This document shows positions 46,006 through 55,048 of a DNA stretch of 64,000 nucleotides, piece by piece (the stretch's first letter is position 1; each line of letters starts with the position of its first letter). Source of the stretch: Massilia horti (lineage in GTDB: Bacteria; Pseudomonadota; Gammaproteobacteria; Burkholderiales; Burkholderiaceae_D). Where the stretch lies: positions 47,121-111,120 of the forward strand of contig NZ_SPUM01000002.1 in assembly GCF_004614195.1 (NCBI RefSeq). Reading direction: 5' to 3'. A model generated the notes under the pieces. It was not told the origin of the DNA and did no database searches. It saw only the letters and a list, made by a program, of their open reading frames with translations. The translations under genes were made by a program, and so were the position numbers.

Positions 46006-46020
46006 TGTAGTAAATTTACA
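46006..46020. promoter_or_regulatory. HexR box upstream of zwf-hexR
   Basis: TGTAGTAAATTTACA is a near-perfect palindrome and agrees with the described HexR site of proteobacteria (TGTARTWWAAWTWCA type). It lies 38 bp before the zwf start codon, so HexR encoded in the same operon would repress its own transcription until KDPG accumulates. Confidence 0.85.
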
Positions 46021-46057
46021 CTGACGCTCACCATCTTTTTGCGAACCGAATACACCT

Positions 46058-47527
46058 ATGGCAATTTCCGATTTCGACCTCGTACTCTTTGGCGGCAGCG
46101 GCGACCTTGCGATGAGGAAGTTGATTCCTGCGATGTATGCGCGCGACGTATGCCGTGACCTGCCCGAGAGCGCACGCATCATCTGCGTCGGCCGCGCGGC
46201 TATCTCGCAGGAAGAGTTCCTGCGCATCGTCGAAACCACCGCCAAGCCGAACGTCAAGGAAACGCCGAACGAAAAGAATTGGGCGCGCTTCCTCGAACGC
46301 ATCGTCTACGTCTCGGTCAACGCGACCGACGTGAACACCTACGGCCCGCTGGTCGACGCCCTGCGCCCGGATGAATCGATCACCCGCGTGTACTACCTGG
46401 CTACGCCACCGAGTCTGTTCGCGCAGATTTGCGACAACCTCAAGGCCACGGGCCTGGCCACCGCGAACTCGCGCGTGGTGCTGGAAAAGCCGCTCGGCCG
46501 CGACCTCGAATCGGCCAAGCAAATCAATGCCGAAGTGGGCAAGGTGTTCTGCGAATCGCAGATCTACCGGATCGACCACTACCTCGGCAAGGAGACGGTG
46601 CAGAACCTGCTGGCCCTGCGCTTCGGGAACGTGCTGTTCGAGCCGCTGTGGCGGCGCGAATGGATCAGCGACGTGCAGATCACGATCGCCGAGAAGATCG
46701 GCGTGGGGAACCGCCTGGGCTACTACGACACCTCGGGCGCGCTGCGCGACATGCTGCAGAACCACCTGCTGCAGCTGTTGTGCATCGTGGCGATGGAGCC
46801 GCCGGCCACGATCGCGCCGGACGCGGTGCGCGACGCCAAGCTGCAGGTGCTGCGCTCGCTCAAGCGCTTCACCCCGACCACGCTGGCGCAGAACATCGTG
46901 CGCGGCCAGTACCGCGCCGGCTATGTCGACGGCAAGCAGGTGCCGGGCTACCGCGAGGAGCCGGAGGCGCCCAAGTACTCCAAGACCGAAACCTTCGTGG
47001 CCTTGAAGGCCGAGATCGATACGTGGCGCTGGGCCGGCGTGCCGTTCTATCTGCGCACCGGCAAGCGCATGTCCGACCGGCTGGCCGAGATCGTGGTGCG
47101 CTTCAAGCCGATCCCGCATTCGATCTTCAATCAGTCGACGTCGAGCTTCCAGCCGAACAGCCTGGTGATCCGCCTGCAGCCGAACGAGGGCCTGTCGCTG
47201 AACCTGATGGCCAAGACCCCGGGCGAAGGCATGCGCCTGAAGCAGGCCGAGCTCGAGCTGGACTTCCGCGAGCAGTTCAAGGCGCCGCGCATGGAGGCCT
47301 ACGAGCGCCTGCTGCTGGACGTGCTGCGCGGCCAGCTCACGCTGTTCATGCGCGGCGACGAGCTGGAGGCGGCATGGGAATGGGTGGAGCCGATCCTCAA
47401 CCACTGGGAACAGGACGACTCCTCGCCGCTGCCGTACGCGTCCGGCACCTGGGGCCCGGCCGCCTCGTCGGCCCTGATCGGCCGCGACGGGCTGCAGTGG
47501 CGCGAAGAAGCGCTGCCGGAAGACTAA
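46058..47527 (+). CDS. zwf: Glucose-6-phosphate 1-dehydrogenase
   Basis: The 489-residue product has the NADP motif LFGGSGDLAMRKLIPAMY (about 9-26), the active-site signature RIDHYLGKETVQNLLALRF, and GNRLGYYDTSGALRDMLQNHLLQLL. RTGKRMSDRLAEIVV and the C-terminal WEWVEPIL region complete the fold. It oxidises glucose-6-P to 6-phosphogluconolactone and feeds edd-eda. It is immediately followed by hexR. No strong ribosome site is visible before the ATG. Confidence 0.97.
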   Translation: MAISDFDLVLFGGSGDLAMRKLIPAMYARDVCRDLPESARIICVGRAAISQEEFLRIVETTAKPNVKETPNEKNWARFLERIVYVSVNATDVNTYGPLVDALRPDESITRVYYLATPPSLFAQICDNLKATGLATANSRVVLEKPLGRDLESAKQINAEVGKVFCESQIYRIDHYLGKETVQNLLALRFGNVLFEPLWRREWISDVQITIAEKIGVGNRLGYYDTSGALRDMLQNHLLQLLCIVAMEPPATIAPDAVRDAKLQVLRSLKRFTPTTLAQNIVRGQYRAGYVDGKQVPGYREEPEAPKYSKTETFVALKAEIDTWRWAGVPFYLRTGKRMSDRLAEIVVRFKPIPHSIFNQSTSSFQPNSLVIRLQPNEGLSLNLMAKTPGEGMRLKQAELELDFREQFKAPRMEAYERLLLDVLRGQLTLFMRGDELEAAWEWVEPILNHWEQDDSSPLPYASGTWGPAASSALIGRDGLQWREEALPED

Positions 47528-48385
47528 ATGCTGCTCGATTCCATCCGCACCCAGCTCGACGCGCTGTCCAAGTCCGAGCGCAAGGTCGCGCTCGCGGTGC
47601 TGGAGCATCCGTCGCGCACGGTCAGCCAGAACATCACCGCGCTGGCCAAGAGCGCACAGGTGTCCGAGCCGACCGTGGTTCGTTTTTGCCGCACGCTGGG
47701 CTACGACGGCTGGCACGAATTCAAGCTGAAGCTGGCCCAGGGCCTGGCGCTGGCCCTGCCCGGCCCGACCAACGAGCAGCCGGCGCAGGACGACCTGGCG
47801 TCGGACCTGGTCAACAAGATCTGCAGCCGCTCGATCAACACCCTGCTCGACCTGCGCAACAACCTCAATCCGGAGATGATCCAGAAGGCGCTGGACATCC
47901 TGTCGCGCGCCAACAAAATCGAGTTCTACGGCCAGGGCACCTCCGGCTTCGTGGCTGCCGACGCGCAGCACAAATTCTTCCGCTCGGGCGTGCCGACCGT
48001 GGCCTACACCGATCCGGCGATCCACTCGATCGCGGCGGCGCTGCTGCGCGAAGGCGACGCGGTGGTGGCGATTTCCCAGCGTGGGAACAACCCTGCGCTG
48101 GTGCGCTCGGCCAAGCTGGCGCGGCGCGGCGGGGCCGACGTGATCGTGCTGGCGCCATCCGGCACCCCGTTGGCGGACATGGCGACGGTGCTGATCCCGA
48201 TTGACCTGATCTTCAACATCGACCCGTACACGCCGATCTCGGCGCGCCTGGCCTACCTGGTGGTGATCGACGTGCTGGCAGTCGGCCTGGCCCTGCAGCG
48301 CGGCCCCGAATTCCGCAAGAAGATGCAGAACGCGCAGAAGGCACTGCAGGAATTCGACATGCAGTTCGATTCGTTTATCGGTTAG
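47528..48385 (+). CDS. hexR: HexR, RpiR-type repressor of central carbon genes
   Basis: The 285-residue product has an RpiR helix-turn-helix (LSKSERKVALAVLEHP, ALAKSAQVSEPTVVRFCRTLGYDGWHEFK, about 12-70) and a SIS sugar-phosphate-binding domain (about 110-260: IEFYGQGTSGFVAADAQHKFFRSG, AISQRGNNPALVRSAKLARRGGADVIVL). It starts one base after the zwf stop. Together with the HexR boxes before zwf, edd and pgi, this makes an autoregulated KDPG-responsive switch the likely role. Confidence 0.92.
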   Translation: MLLDSIRTQLDALSKSERKVALAVLEHPSRTVSQNITALAKSAQVSEPTVVRFCRTLGYDGWHEFKLKLAQGLALALPGPTNEQPAQDDLASDLVNKICSRSINTLLDLRNNLNPEMIQKALDILSRANKIEFYGQGTSGFVAADAQHKFFRSGVPTVAYTDPAIHSIAAALLREGDAVVAISQRGNNPALVRSAKLARRGGADVIVLAPSGTPLADMATVLIPIDLIFNIDPYTPISARLAYLVVIDVLAVGLALQRGPEFRKKMQNAQKALQEFDMQFDSFIG

Positions 48386-48539
48386 CTGCCGACAATCGCG
48401 ATCCCTGTCGCGGGGTTCTTGAGCGCATCCTGCGCTAACGTCAGATCAACAGTACCAGGCAAGATATTGCATTGCGGAAATTTGACGTGATAACATGGTC
48501 CGGTTCGCCGTTTCCAAAATTGCAAACTCAGGACTATCT

Positions 48540-49154
48540 ATGACCCAAGGCAGCGATACGCCAACCGCCGACGATACCGATATTGGCAACGCGGACAGCG
48601 CCCCTATGTTCTATGTCGTTTCGAAACGAAAATTCGCAATTCTCTTTCTAGCCACCATGAGCTTGTATTTGGTCTACTGGTTCTACAAGAACTGGGATCG
48701 TTACAAAGACAAGTGGCCACATGCCTCCAAGTTCGGCAGTACCATCTGGCCCGTTCCGCGGGCGATTTTCTCGATTTTTTTCGTGCACGCTCTGTTCCGC
48801 AAGATCAAGGCACATGGACAAGATAACCCGGCGGTCGGCAAGTGGAGCAATAATGTCCATGCAACCCTGATAGTTTTGCTAATGATTGTGTCAACCGTTT
48901 TTGATCCTTCAACCAGCAGAGTGCTTGGGTCACCGTTCACTGCGATTGGGCCACCGTACGGTGAGGTTTTGTCATTGGCCCTCCTGGTGCCACTCCTCTT
49001 CCAATTTCTAAAAGCGCAGGAAATGATCAACATCAGTTGCGGCGACCCAGGCGGCGTGAGCAACAGCAGCTTTTCCAAAGCAAATTATGCTTGGGTCGTA
49101 ATTGGCGTCCTATTCTGGATTTCGGCAATTATCGGGATCCTCTTGTCGGTTTAA
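48540..49154 (+). CDS. Small integral membrane protein (DUF4234-like), function unknown
   Basis: The 204-residue product starts at ATG 48540, with AGGA about 7 bp before it. An acidic N-terminus of about 38 residues precedes FAILFLATMSLYLVYWFYKNWDRYKDK, which resembles DUF4234-type YWFYKNW segments. Further hydrophobic spans follow at ATLIVLLMIVSTVF, VLSLALLVPLLFQFL and YAWVVIGVLFWISAIIGILLSV. Base composition is visibly poorer in GC and codon use less GC-ended than its neighbours, hinting at later acquisition. It interrupts the carbon-metabolism block between hexR and msrC. Confidence 0.7.
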   Translation: MTQGSDTPTADDTDIGNADSAPMFYVVSKRKFAILFLATMSLYLVYWFYKNWDRYKDKWPHASKFGSTIWPVPRAIFSIFFVHALFRKIKAHGQDNPAVGKWSNNVHATLIVLLMIVSTVFDPSTSRVLGSPFTAIGPPYGEVLSLALLVPLLFQFLKAQEMINISCGDPGGVSNSSFSKANYAWVVIGVLFWISAIIGILLSV

Positions 49155-49360
49155 CAGTTGCGCTCGCGCACGCTACTCCCTACCCGCAATCGCAATCACC
49201 GATCAGTTCACATCGACGACGGACGTGCGCGCCTCGCGGTCGCGCCGGTAGCTGTCAAACGCAAAACCGCCGTAATCAACTTCTCGAAAGTAGAGTGATC
49301 ACGGGCCTTGGGCTGATCAGCTAGAATGGCAGGTTTGGACAGTCTTTTCCGTCACCCGCC

Positions 49361-49861
49361 ATGCACATCAATCCAGAACGCAGTATCCGTCCCGATTACG
49401 ACCTGCTGGTACGCCAGGTCGCGAGCGTCCTTGAAGGCGAACGCAACCTGACCTCCAACGCCTCCCAATTTTCGGCCCTGGTCTACGACACCCTCGCCGA
49501 CCTGAACTGGGCCGGCTTCTACCTGACTGTGCCAGCCAAAAACGGCACCGGGCAGGACCTGCTGGTCGGCCCGTTCCAGGGCAAGCCTGCGTGCGCGCGC
49601 ATCCCGTTCGGGCGCGGCGTGTGCGGGACCACCGCGGTCGAGCGCCGCACCATCGTGGTGCCGGACGTGCACGCGTTCCCGGGACATATCGCCTGCGATT
49701 CGGCGTCCAATTCTGAAATCGTGATCCCGCTGATCAAGGATGGCGCCGTGCTCGGCGTATTCGACATCGACAGCCCCAGCCTGAACCGCTTCAGCGAAGA
49801 GGACCGCGTGGGCCTGGAGCGCATGATTGCCGCGTTCCTTGACGCGACCGATTTCGCTTAA
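49361..49861 (+). CDS. msrC: Free methionine-(R)-sulfoxide reductase (GAF domain)
   Basis: The 166-residue product is a single GAF domain with the fRMsr features: LNWAGFYL, LVGPFQGKPACARIPFGRGVCGTTA (two catalytic/resolving Cys), HIACDSASNSEIVIPL (third Cys) and GVFDIDSPSLNRFSEED. It reduces free methionine-R-sulfoxide in the cytoplasm with thioredoxin. It lies 30 bp upstream of tal. Confidence 0.93.
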   Translation: MHINPERSIRPDYDLLVRQVASVLEGERNLTSNASQFSALVYDTLADLNWAGFYLTVPAKNGTGQDLLVGPFQGKPACARIPFGRGVCGTTAVERRTIVVPDVHAFPGHIACDSASNSEIVIPLIKDGAVLGVFDIDSPSLNRFSEEDRVGLERMIAAFLDATDFA

Positions 49862-49891
49862 CCTTCCACTCACCTGACGTCCTTGACCCCA

Positions 49892-50821
49892 ATGAACCAA
49901 CTCGAACAGCTCAAGCAGTACACCACCGTCGTCGCCGACACGGGCGACTTCCAGTCGATCAAAGCCTATGCCCCGCAGGACGCGACCACCAACCCGTCGC
50001 TGATCCTCAAGGCCGTGCAGAAGCCGGAATACCGCCCGCTGCTGGAAAAGACCGTCGCCGACTTCCCGAAAGCCTCGACCGGCGAGATCATCGACCGCCT
50101 CCTGATCGCGTTCGGCGTCGAGATCCTCAAGTACGTGCCGGGCCGCGTGTCGACCGAGATCGATGCCGCGCTGTCGTTCGATACCCAGGCCACTGTCGCA
50201 AAAGGCCGTGAGCTGATCGCGCTGTACGAGGCGGCCGGCGTGCCGCGCGAGCGCGTGCTGATCAAGATCGCGTCGACCTGGGAAGGCATCCGCGCCGCCG
50301 AGATCCTCGAGCGCGAGGGCATCCACTGCAACCTGACCCTGCTGTTCTCGCTGTGCCAGGCGATCGCGTGCGCGGAAGGCGGCATCAAGCTGATTTCGCC
50401 GTTCGTCGGCCGCATCTACGACTGGTACAAGAAATCGACCGGCATCGAATACGCCGGCGCCGACGATCCGGGCGTCCAGTCGGTCAAGCGCATCTACCAG
50501 TACTACCGCAAGTTCGGCTATGCAACCGAGGTGATGGGCGCGAGCTTCCGCAACACGTCGCAGATCCTGGAACTGGCCGGCTGCGATCTGCTGACGATCT
50601 CGCCGGACCTGCTGCAAAAGCTGGCCGACTCCGATGCGCCGCTCGAGCGCAAGCTGTCGGCGGAGGTGGATGCGGATATCCAGAAAATCGCGATGGATGA
50701 GAAGACCTTCCGCTTCATGCTCAACGAGGACGCGATGGCGACCGAGAAGCTGGCCGAAGGCATCCGCGCCTTCGTGGCGGATTCGAACAAGCTCAAGCAG
50801 ATGATCGAAGGGATGCGCTAA
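49892..50821 (+). CDS. tal: Transaldolase
   Basis: The 309-residue product starts at ATG 49892 ([20 protein letters not shown]). It has [12 protein letters not shown] (signature 1, about 32-43), the active-site Lys in [55 protein letters not shown] and [25 protein letters not shown]. It moves a C3 unit between sugar phosphates in the pentose phosphate pathway. It ends convergently with, and overlapping by 4 bp, the EAL gene on the other strand. Confidence 0.97.
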   Translation: MNQLEQLKQYTTVVADTGDFQSIKAYAPQDATTNPSLILKAVQKPEYRPLLEKTVADFPKASTGEIIDRLLIAFGVEILKYVPGRVSTEIDAALSFDTQATVAKGRELIALYEAAGVPRERVLIKIASTWEGIRAAEILEREGIHCNLTLLFSLCQAIACAEGGIKLISPFVGRIYDWYKKSTGIEYAGADDPGVQSVKRIYQYYRKFGYATEVMGASFRNTSQILELAGCDLLTISPDLLQKLADSDAPLERKLSAEVDADIQKIAMDEKTFRFMLNEDAMATEKLAEGIRAFVADSNKLKQMIEGMR

Positions 50822-52434
50822 GCCGTACCTGACGCGGCGGGGTTCTGCCCCGCTTCCCGTTCCCGTTCCTGCTTGAGCTCCTCGAGCAGGCGTTCGAACG
50901 ACATCGGGTGCGCGAACAGAAAGCCCTGCGCATAATGCACGCCGCGCGAGCGCAGGAACTGCGCCTGCGCCTCGGTCTCCACCCCCTCGGCGATCATTTC
51001 CAGGTTCAGCGCCTTGGCCATTTCAATGATGTGGTGGATGACCTGGCTGGTCGCGGCGCCGGTGTCGAGCGTGTCGACGAAGGACTTGTCGATCTTGAGC
51101 AGGTCGAAATCCAGGCTCTCCAGGAACGACAGGCTCGAGTAACCGGTACCGAAGTCGTCGATCGCGATGCGAATCCCTTCCGCGTGCAGTCCCTCGACGA
51201 TGTTGCGCACCGCGCTGGGCGCGGCGAAGCTGCGCTCGGTGGCTTCCACCATCAGGCTGCCCGTGGGTGCACCGGTCACCTCGACCAGCTTGCGCAGCAA
51301 ACCAATCGTGCGTTCCGATTGCATGTCCTCAGCCGCCAGGTTGATGGCAATGTGAAAGTCAGGGAATTCCTTGAACAAGGTTTCAGCGTGCATGCGCACC
51401 TGCTCCAGCACCACGTCCTTGGTCACTTGCGTGATCAGGCCACTATCCTCGGCCACCACGATAAACACGTCCGGCCGCACCGCTTCGCCTTTTGGCCGCT
51501 GCCAGCGGATCAGGGCCTCCGCCCCCACCCACCTGCCGGTACGCAGATCGACCACCGGCTGGTAGACCATGAACAATTCCTTGCGCTTGAGCGCCGCCTT
51601 GAGCACGGCCGGCATGGCCAGTTGCGCGCGCGCCAGCAGAATCGCCGCCCAGGCCAGCAGGACACCGGTCAACACGCCGAACGGCACCACCGTGCGCGCG
51701 ACCACCCAGGTGCGCTCATCGAGTTTGCTCACCGGCAGGGCCGCCGTGGCGTCGATCGCATATTGCCGCGATGCCACCACCGCCACGACATAGCCGGCAT
51801 CGACAAAACTCGCATGGTCGCGTCCTTGCAGCACGTTCAGCCACTTGGGATCGATGAAACCGTGCGAGGTCAGGACTACCCGGCGCGGCCCGGACCAGGC
51901 GGCGACCGCCAGCCCCGTCTCGGCATTGGCGACCATGATCGGCAAGTCCTTGTGCACGATCGCGGCGAAACGGCCACGACCCAGTACCAGAAAGTGCCGG
52001 TGCGGGGCGAACGGCAACTCGACATGCGTCCAGATTTTTTCGCCGTCGGGCTGGATGACGTCAGGCGGGCCCAGGTGGATCGATTCGACGACCCCGGTCA
52101 GCGACATGCACACCAGACGATCGCCTTCCACCACGCCGATCGCCTGCGTGTTGGGGGACGAGACGTCGAGCTGACGCATCAGAGCAATATTGGTCGCCGA
52201 GCAAGGATCGTTCCCCATCGCCGCTGACGCGGCCAAGGTGTTCAGGTCAAGGTCGACCTCTTGCAGTGTCGCTTCGGATCGGCTGAGCACTTCGCGCGCG
52301 TAACCGAGAGCACGTTGCTGCTCCTGCTCCATGCCCTGGTAGCGCGCCAGGTAGATCGACAGCGCGACCGGCAAGGCGATAGCCAGCGCGATGCCCAGTA
52401 CCGCAAGCACTCTCATTCCCCGCTCGTTCATCAT
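50818..52434 (-). CDS. CSS-motif EAL-domain c-di-GMP phosphodiesterase (copy 1)
   Basis: The 538-residue product has an N-terminal membrane span ([22 protein letters not shown]), a periplasmic CSS domain (about 30-235) with two Cys (DPCSATN, RLVCMSL) and a second span ([20 protein letters not shown]). A cytoplasmic EAL domain follows (about 265-510) with [49 protein letters not shown] and [15 protein letters not shown]. All metal and catalytic positions look present. Relatives such as PdeC degrade c-di-GMP under control of the disulfide between the CSS cysteines. It is a close tandem paralogue of the next gene upstream. Confidence 0.93.
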   Translation of the reverse strand: MMNERGMRVLAVLGIALAIALPVALSIYLARYQGMEQEQQRALGYAREVLSRSEATLQEVDLDLNTLAASAAMGNDPCSATNIALMRQLDVSSPNTQAIGVVEGDRLVCMSLTGVVESIHLGPPDVIQPDGEKIWTHVELPFAPHRHFLVLGRGRFAAIVHKDLPIMVANAETGLAVAAWSGPRRVVLTSHGFIDPKWLNVLQGRDHASFVDAGYVVAVVASRQYAIDATAALPVSKLDERTWVVARTVVPFGVLTGVLLAWAAILLARAQLAMPAVLKAALKRKELFMVYQPVVDLRTGRWVGAEALIRWQRPKGEAVRPDVFIVVAEDSGLITQVTKDVVLEQVRMHAETLFKEFPDFHIAINLAAEDMQSERTIGLLRKLVEVTGAPTGSLMVEATERSFAAPSAVRNIVEGLHAEGIRIAIDDFGTGYSSLSFLESLDFDLLKIDKSFVDTLDTGAATSQVIHHIIEMAKALNLEMIAEGVETEAQAQFLRSRGVHYAQGFLFAHPMSFERLLEELKQEREREAGQNPAASGTA

Positions 52435-52516
52435 TTCTCGACGAGACAGATACGACGATGAAAGTCACATCATAAGGAAAAAGAACGCGGACTCGCCACA
52501 CGCCTATCATTGTCGA
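52435..52516 (-). repeat. Duplicated upstream region of the EAL genes (copy 1)
   Basis: Shared with 54173-54254: the blocks AAAGTCACATCATAAGGAAA (both copies) and ACTCGCCACACGCCTAT appear in the same order with few substitutions. It marks the edge of a direct duplication of about 1.74 kb and should contain the promoter. Confidence 0.8.
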
Positions 52517-52555
52517 CCTGGCCCGGACTCCTCGCGCCGAGACCGAAGGGATGTG

Positions 52556-54172
52556 TTAAGCGGCGCCGGCGCCTGAGACGGCAGGGCTCTGCCCTGCTTC
52601 CCGCTCCCGTTCCTGCTTGAGCGCTTCGAGCAGGCGCTCGAACGACATCGGGTGCGCAAACAGCCAGCCCTGCGCATAATGCACGCCGCGCGAGCGCAGG
52701 AACTGCGCCTGCGCCTCGGTCTCCACGCCTTCGGCGATCATTTCCATCTTCAGCGCCTTGGCCATTTCTATGATGTGGTGGATGACCTGGCTGGTCGCGG
52801 CGCCGGTGTCGAGGGTGTCGACGAAGGATTTGTCGATCTTGAGCAGATCGAAATCCAGGCTTTCCAGGAACGACAGGCTCGAGTATCCGGTGCCGAAGTC
52901 GTCAATTGCAATGCGGATTCCTTGCGCGTGCAGTCCGTCTACGATGCTGCGCACCCTGCTTGGCGCGGCGAAGCCGCGCTCGGTGGCTTCCACCATCAGG
53001 CTGCCCGCGGGCGCGCCGGTCACCTCCACCAGCTTGCACAGCAAGCCGACCGTGCGTTCCGATTGCATGTCCTCCGCCGCCAGGTTGATGGCGATGTGAA
53101 AGTCGGGAAATTGCTTGAACAGGATTTCAGCGTGCACGCGCACCTGCTCCAGCACCACGTCCTTGGTCACTTGCTGGATCAGGCCACTGTCCTCGGCCGC
53201 CTCGATGAACACGTCCGGCCGCACCACTTCGCCTTTTGGCCGCTCCCAGCGGATCAGGGCCTCCGCCCCCACCCACCTGCCGGTGCGCAGGTCGACCACC
53301 GGCTGGTAGACCATGAACAGCTCCTTGCGCCTGAGCGCCGCCTTGAGCACGGCCGGCATGGCCAGCTGCGCGCGCGCCAGCAGAACCGTCGCCCAGGCCA
53401 GCAGGATTCCGGTCAACACGCCGAACGGCACCACCGTGCGCGCGACCGCCCAGGTGCGCTCATCGAGTTTGGCGACCGGCAGGGCCGCGGTGGCGTCGAT
53501 CGGAAAATGCCGCGACGCTACCACCGCCACCACATGGCCGTCGTCGACGTAGCTCACACTCTCGTGCCCGTGCAGCGCGGTCAGCCATGCAGGATCGACG
53601 TAGCCTTGCGAGGCAAGGACCACCCGCCGCGGTCCGGACAGGGCGGCGACGGCCAGCCCCGTTTCGGGGTTGGCGACCATGAGCGGCAACTCCTCGTGCA
53701 CGATCGCCACATAGCGGCCGCGTCCCAGCACCAGAAAGCGCCTGCCCACGGCGAACGGCAGCGCGACTTGGGTCCAGATCTGCTCGCCGTCGGGCTGGAT
53801 GACGTCCGGCCGGCCCAGGTAGACCGGCTGGCTGGCGCCGGTTTGCGACAGGCAAACTATATAATTATTGTCGATCACGCCGATGGATTGGGTCGCGGGG
53901 GACGAGAAGTCGATCCGCCGCATCAGGTCAATATTGCGCGCCGAGCAAGGATCGCCGTCCGCCTGCGCCGCCAGCGTGCCCAGGTCGACGTCGACCTCCT
54001 GGATGGTCGACTCGGAACGGCTAAGGACTTCCCGCGCATACCCCAAGGCACGCTCCTGCTCGTGCTCCAGGCTCTGGTGCCGCGCCAGGTAGATCGACAG
54101 TCCGACCGGCAAGGCGATCGCCAGCGCAATGCCCAGCACCGCGAGTACTTTCATTCCCCGCTCGTTCATCAT
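52556..54172 (-). CDS. CSS-motif EAL-domain c-di-GMP phosphodiesterase (copy 2, tandem paralogue)
   Basis: This gene has the same length (538 codons) and architecture as the one at 50818-52434. The EAL half is nearly identical between the two, while the periplasmic CSS half has diverged more (e.g. QADGDPCSARNIDLMRRIDF versus [20 protein letters not shown]). Both CSS cysteines (DPCS, YIVCLS) and all EAL motifs are kept, so both should be active. The roughly 80 bp upstream of the two start codons are also conserved, so the duplication included the promoter. Confidence 0.93.
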   Translation of the reverse strand: MMNERGMKVLAVLGIALAIALPVGLSIYLARHQSLEHEQERALGYAREVLSRSESTIQEVDVDLGTLAAQADGDPCSARNIDLMRRIDFSSPATQSIGVIDNNYIVCLSQTGASQPVYLGRPDVIQPDGEQIWTQVALPFAVGRRFLVLGRGRYVAIVHEELPLMVANPETGLAVAALSGPRRVVLASQGYVDPAWLTALHGHESVSYVDDGHVVAVVASRHFPIDATAALPVAKLDERTWAVARTVVPFGVLTGILLAWATVLLARAQLAMPAVLKAALRRKELFMVYQPVVDLRTGRWVGAEALIRWERPKGEVVRPDVFIEAAEDSGLIQQVTKDVVLEQVRVHAEILFKQFPDFHIAINLAAEDMQSERTVGLLCKLVEVTGAPAGSLMVEATERGFAAPSRVRSIVDGLHAQGIRIAIDDFGTGYSSLSFLESLDFDLLKIDKSFVDTLDTGAATSQVIHHIIEMAKALKMEMIAEGVETEAQAQFLRSRGVHYAQGWLFAHPMSFERLLEALKQEREREAGQSPAVSGAGAA

Positions 54173-54254
54173 TGCTCGACGAGACCGATACGAAAACGAA
54201 AGTCACATCATAAGGAAAAAGAACCGGGACTCGCCACACGCCTATATTTATCAG
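54173..54254 (-). repeat. Duplicated upstream region of the EAL genes (copy 2)
   Basis: Counterpart of 52435-52516, with the same blocks at the same distance from the start codon. It indicates that both genes keep the same control region. Confidence 0.8.
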
Positions 54255-54273
54255 CGGTCGACTGCGGCCTGAC

Positions 54274-54888
54274 TCAACTGCGTAAGCCAGCGATGTGCGT
54301 GTCGATGACCTCGGTCCCGACTTCGATCAGGTCGAACGCCGTCGGGTCGAACAGCCAGTTCCTGATCAGCCCATCGATCACCACCCACATCCCGATCGCC
54401 GCCGCGCGCGGCGGCACCTCGGGCCGCACCTCGCCGCGCTCGATCGCGAGCCGGATGCGGCCCTCGGCGCGCGCCATCCAGGCGTCCAGGCTCTTGCGCC
54501 GGCGGTCGCGCACCGGGCCCATCTCATCGACGAACTCGACCTTGAGCGAGGCGATCTCGAACACCCGGCGCGCGTGCGCGTTCTCGACCGTCACGTGCAG
54601 GCCGCCCACCATGTAGTCGCGCAGGCCCTGCATCGGGTCGGCCGCGCAGCAGCGGTCGAGCAGGTCGCGTGCCGCCTCCAGCGGCAGGGTCACGCGCTCC
54701 ATCATCGCGTTAAACAACGCGGCCTTGTCGTCGAAATGCCAATAAATTGCTCCGCGCGTCACGCCGGCTGCGGTTGCTATATGCTGCAAGGTCGTCCGTG
54801 ACACCCCCTGCTCTACGAACAATTTTTCAGCGGCGTCCAAAATACTGTCGCGCGTTGCCGCTGCTTCTTCCTTGGTCCTGCGGGCCAT
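54274..54888 (-). CDS. TetR-family repressor of the RND efflux operon (AcrR/TtgR-like)
   Basis: The 204-residue product starts at ATG 54888 (MARRTKEEAAATRDSILDAAE); 32 more upstream codons are open but lack support. The TetR helix-turn-helix is at about 12-58 (LFVEQGVSRTTLQHIATAAGVTRGAIYWHFDDKAALFNAM), followed by an AcrR-like ligand domain (FEIASLKVEFVDEMGPVRDRRR). It is divergent from the pump operon, with 160 bp between starts, the classic arrangement for an efflux repressor. Confidence 0.93.
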   Translation of the reverse strand: MARRTKEEAAATRDSILDAAEKLFVEQGVSRTTLQHIATAAGVTRGAIYWHFDDKAALFNAMMERVTLPLEAARDLLDRCCAADPMQGLRDYMVGGLHVTVENAHARRVFEIASLKVEFVDEMGPVRDRRRKSLDAWMARAEGRIRLAIERGEVRPEVPPRAAAIGMWVVIDGLIRNWLFDPTAFDLIEVGTEVIDTHIAGLRS

Positions 54889-54930
54889 CGAATAGTTAAC
54901 TCCGGTTTTGAAGAGGGTCTCAGACAATAA

Positions 54931-54952
54931 ACATACAGTCGTGATAGTATAT
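54931..54952. promoter_or_regulatory. Candidate AcrR-type operator between the repressor and pump genes
   Basis: ACATAC (54931-54936) and GTATAT (54947-54952) form an imperfect inverted repeat with a 10-bp centre. This resembles AcrR/TtgR operators, which carry TACATACA-type half-sites. It is placed in the shared divergent promoter region. Confidence 0.5.
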
Positions 54953-55048
54953 CCGCCGACCCACAAAAGCCAGCAATAATCCAATTCGGTGGCACCAGCG
55001 CCACCGCAGAGGGAATGTTGTATTTCAAACTAGAAGGAAGCACACGTA

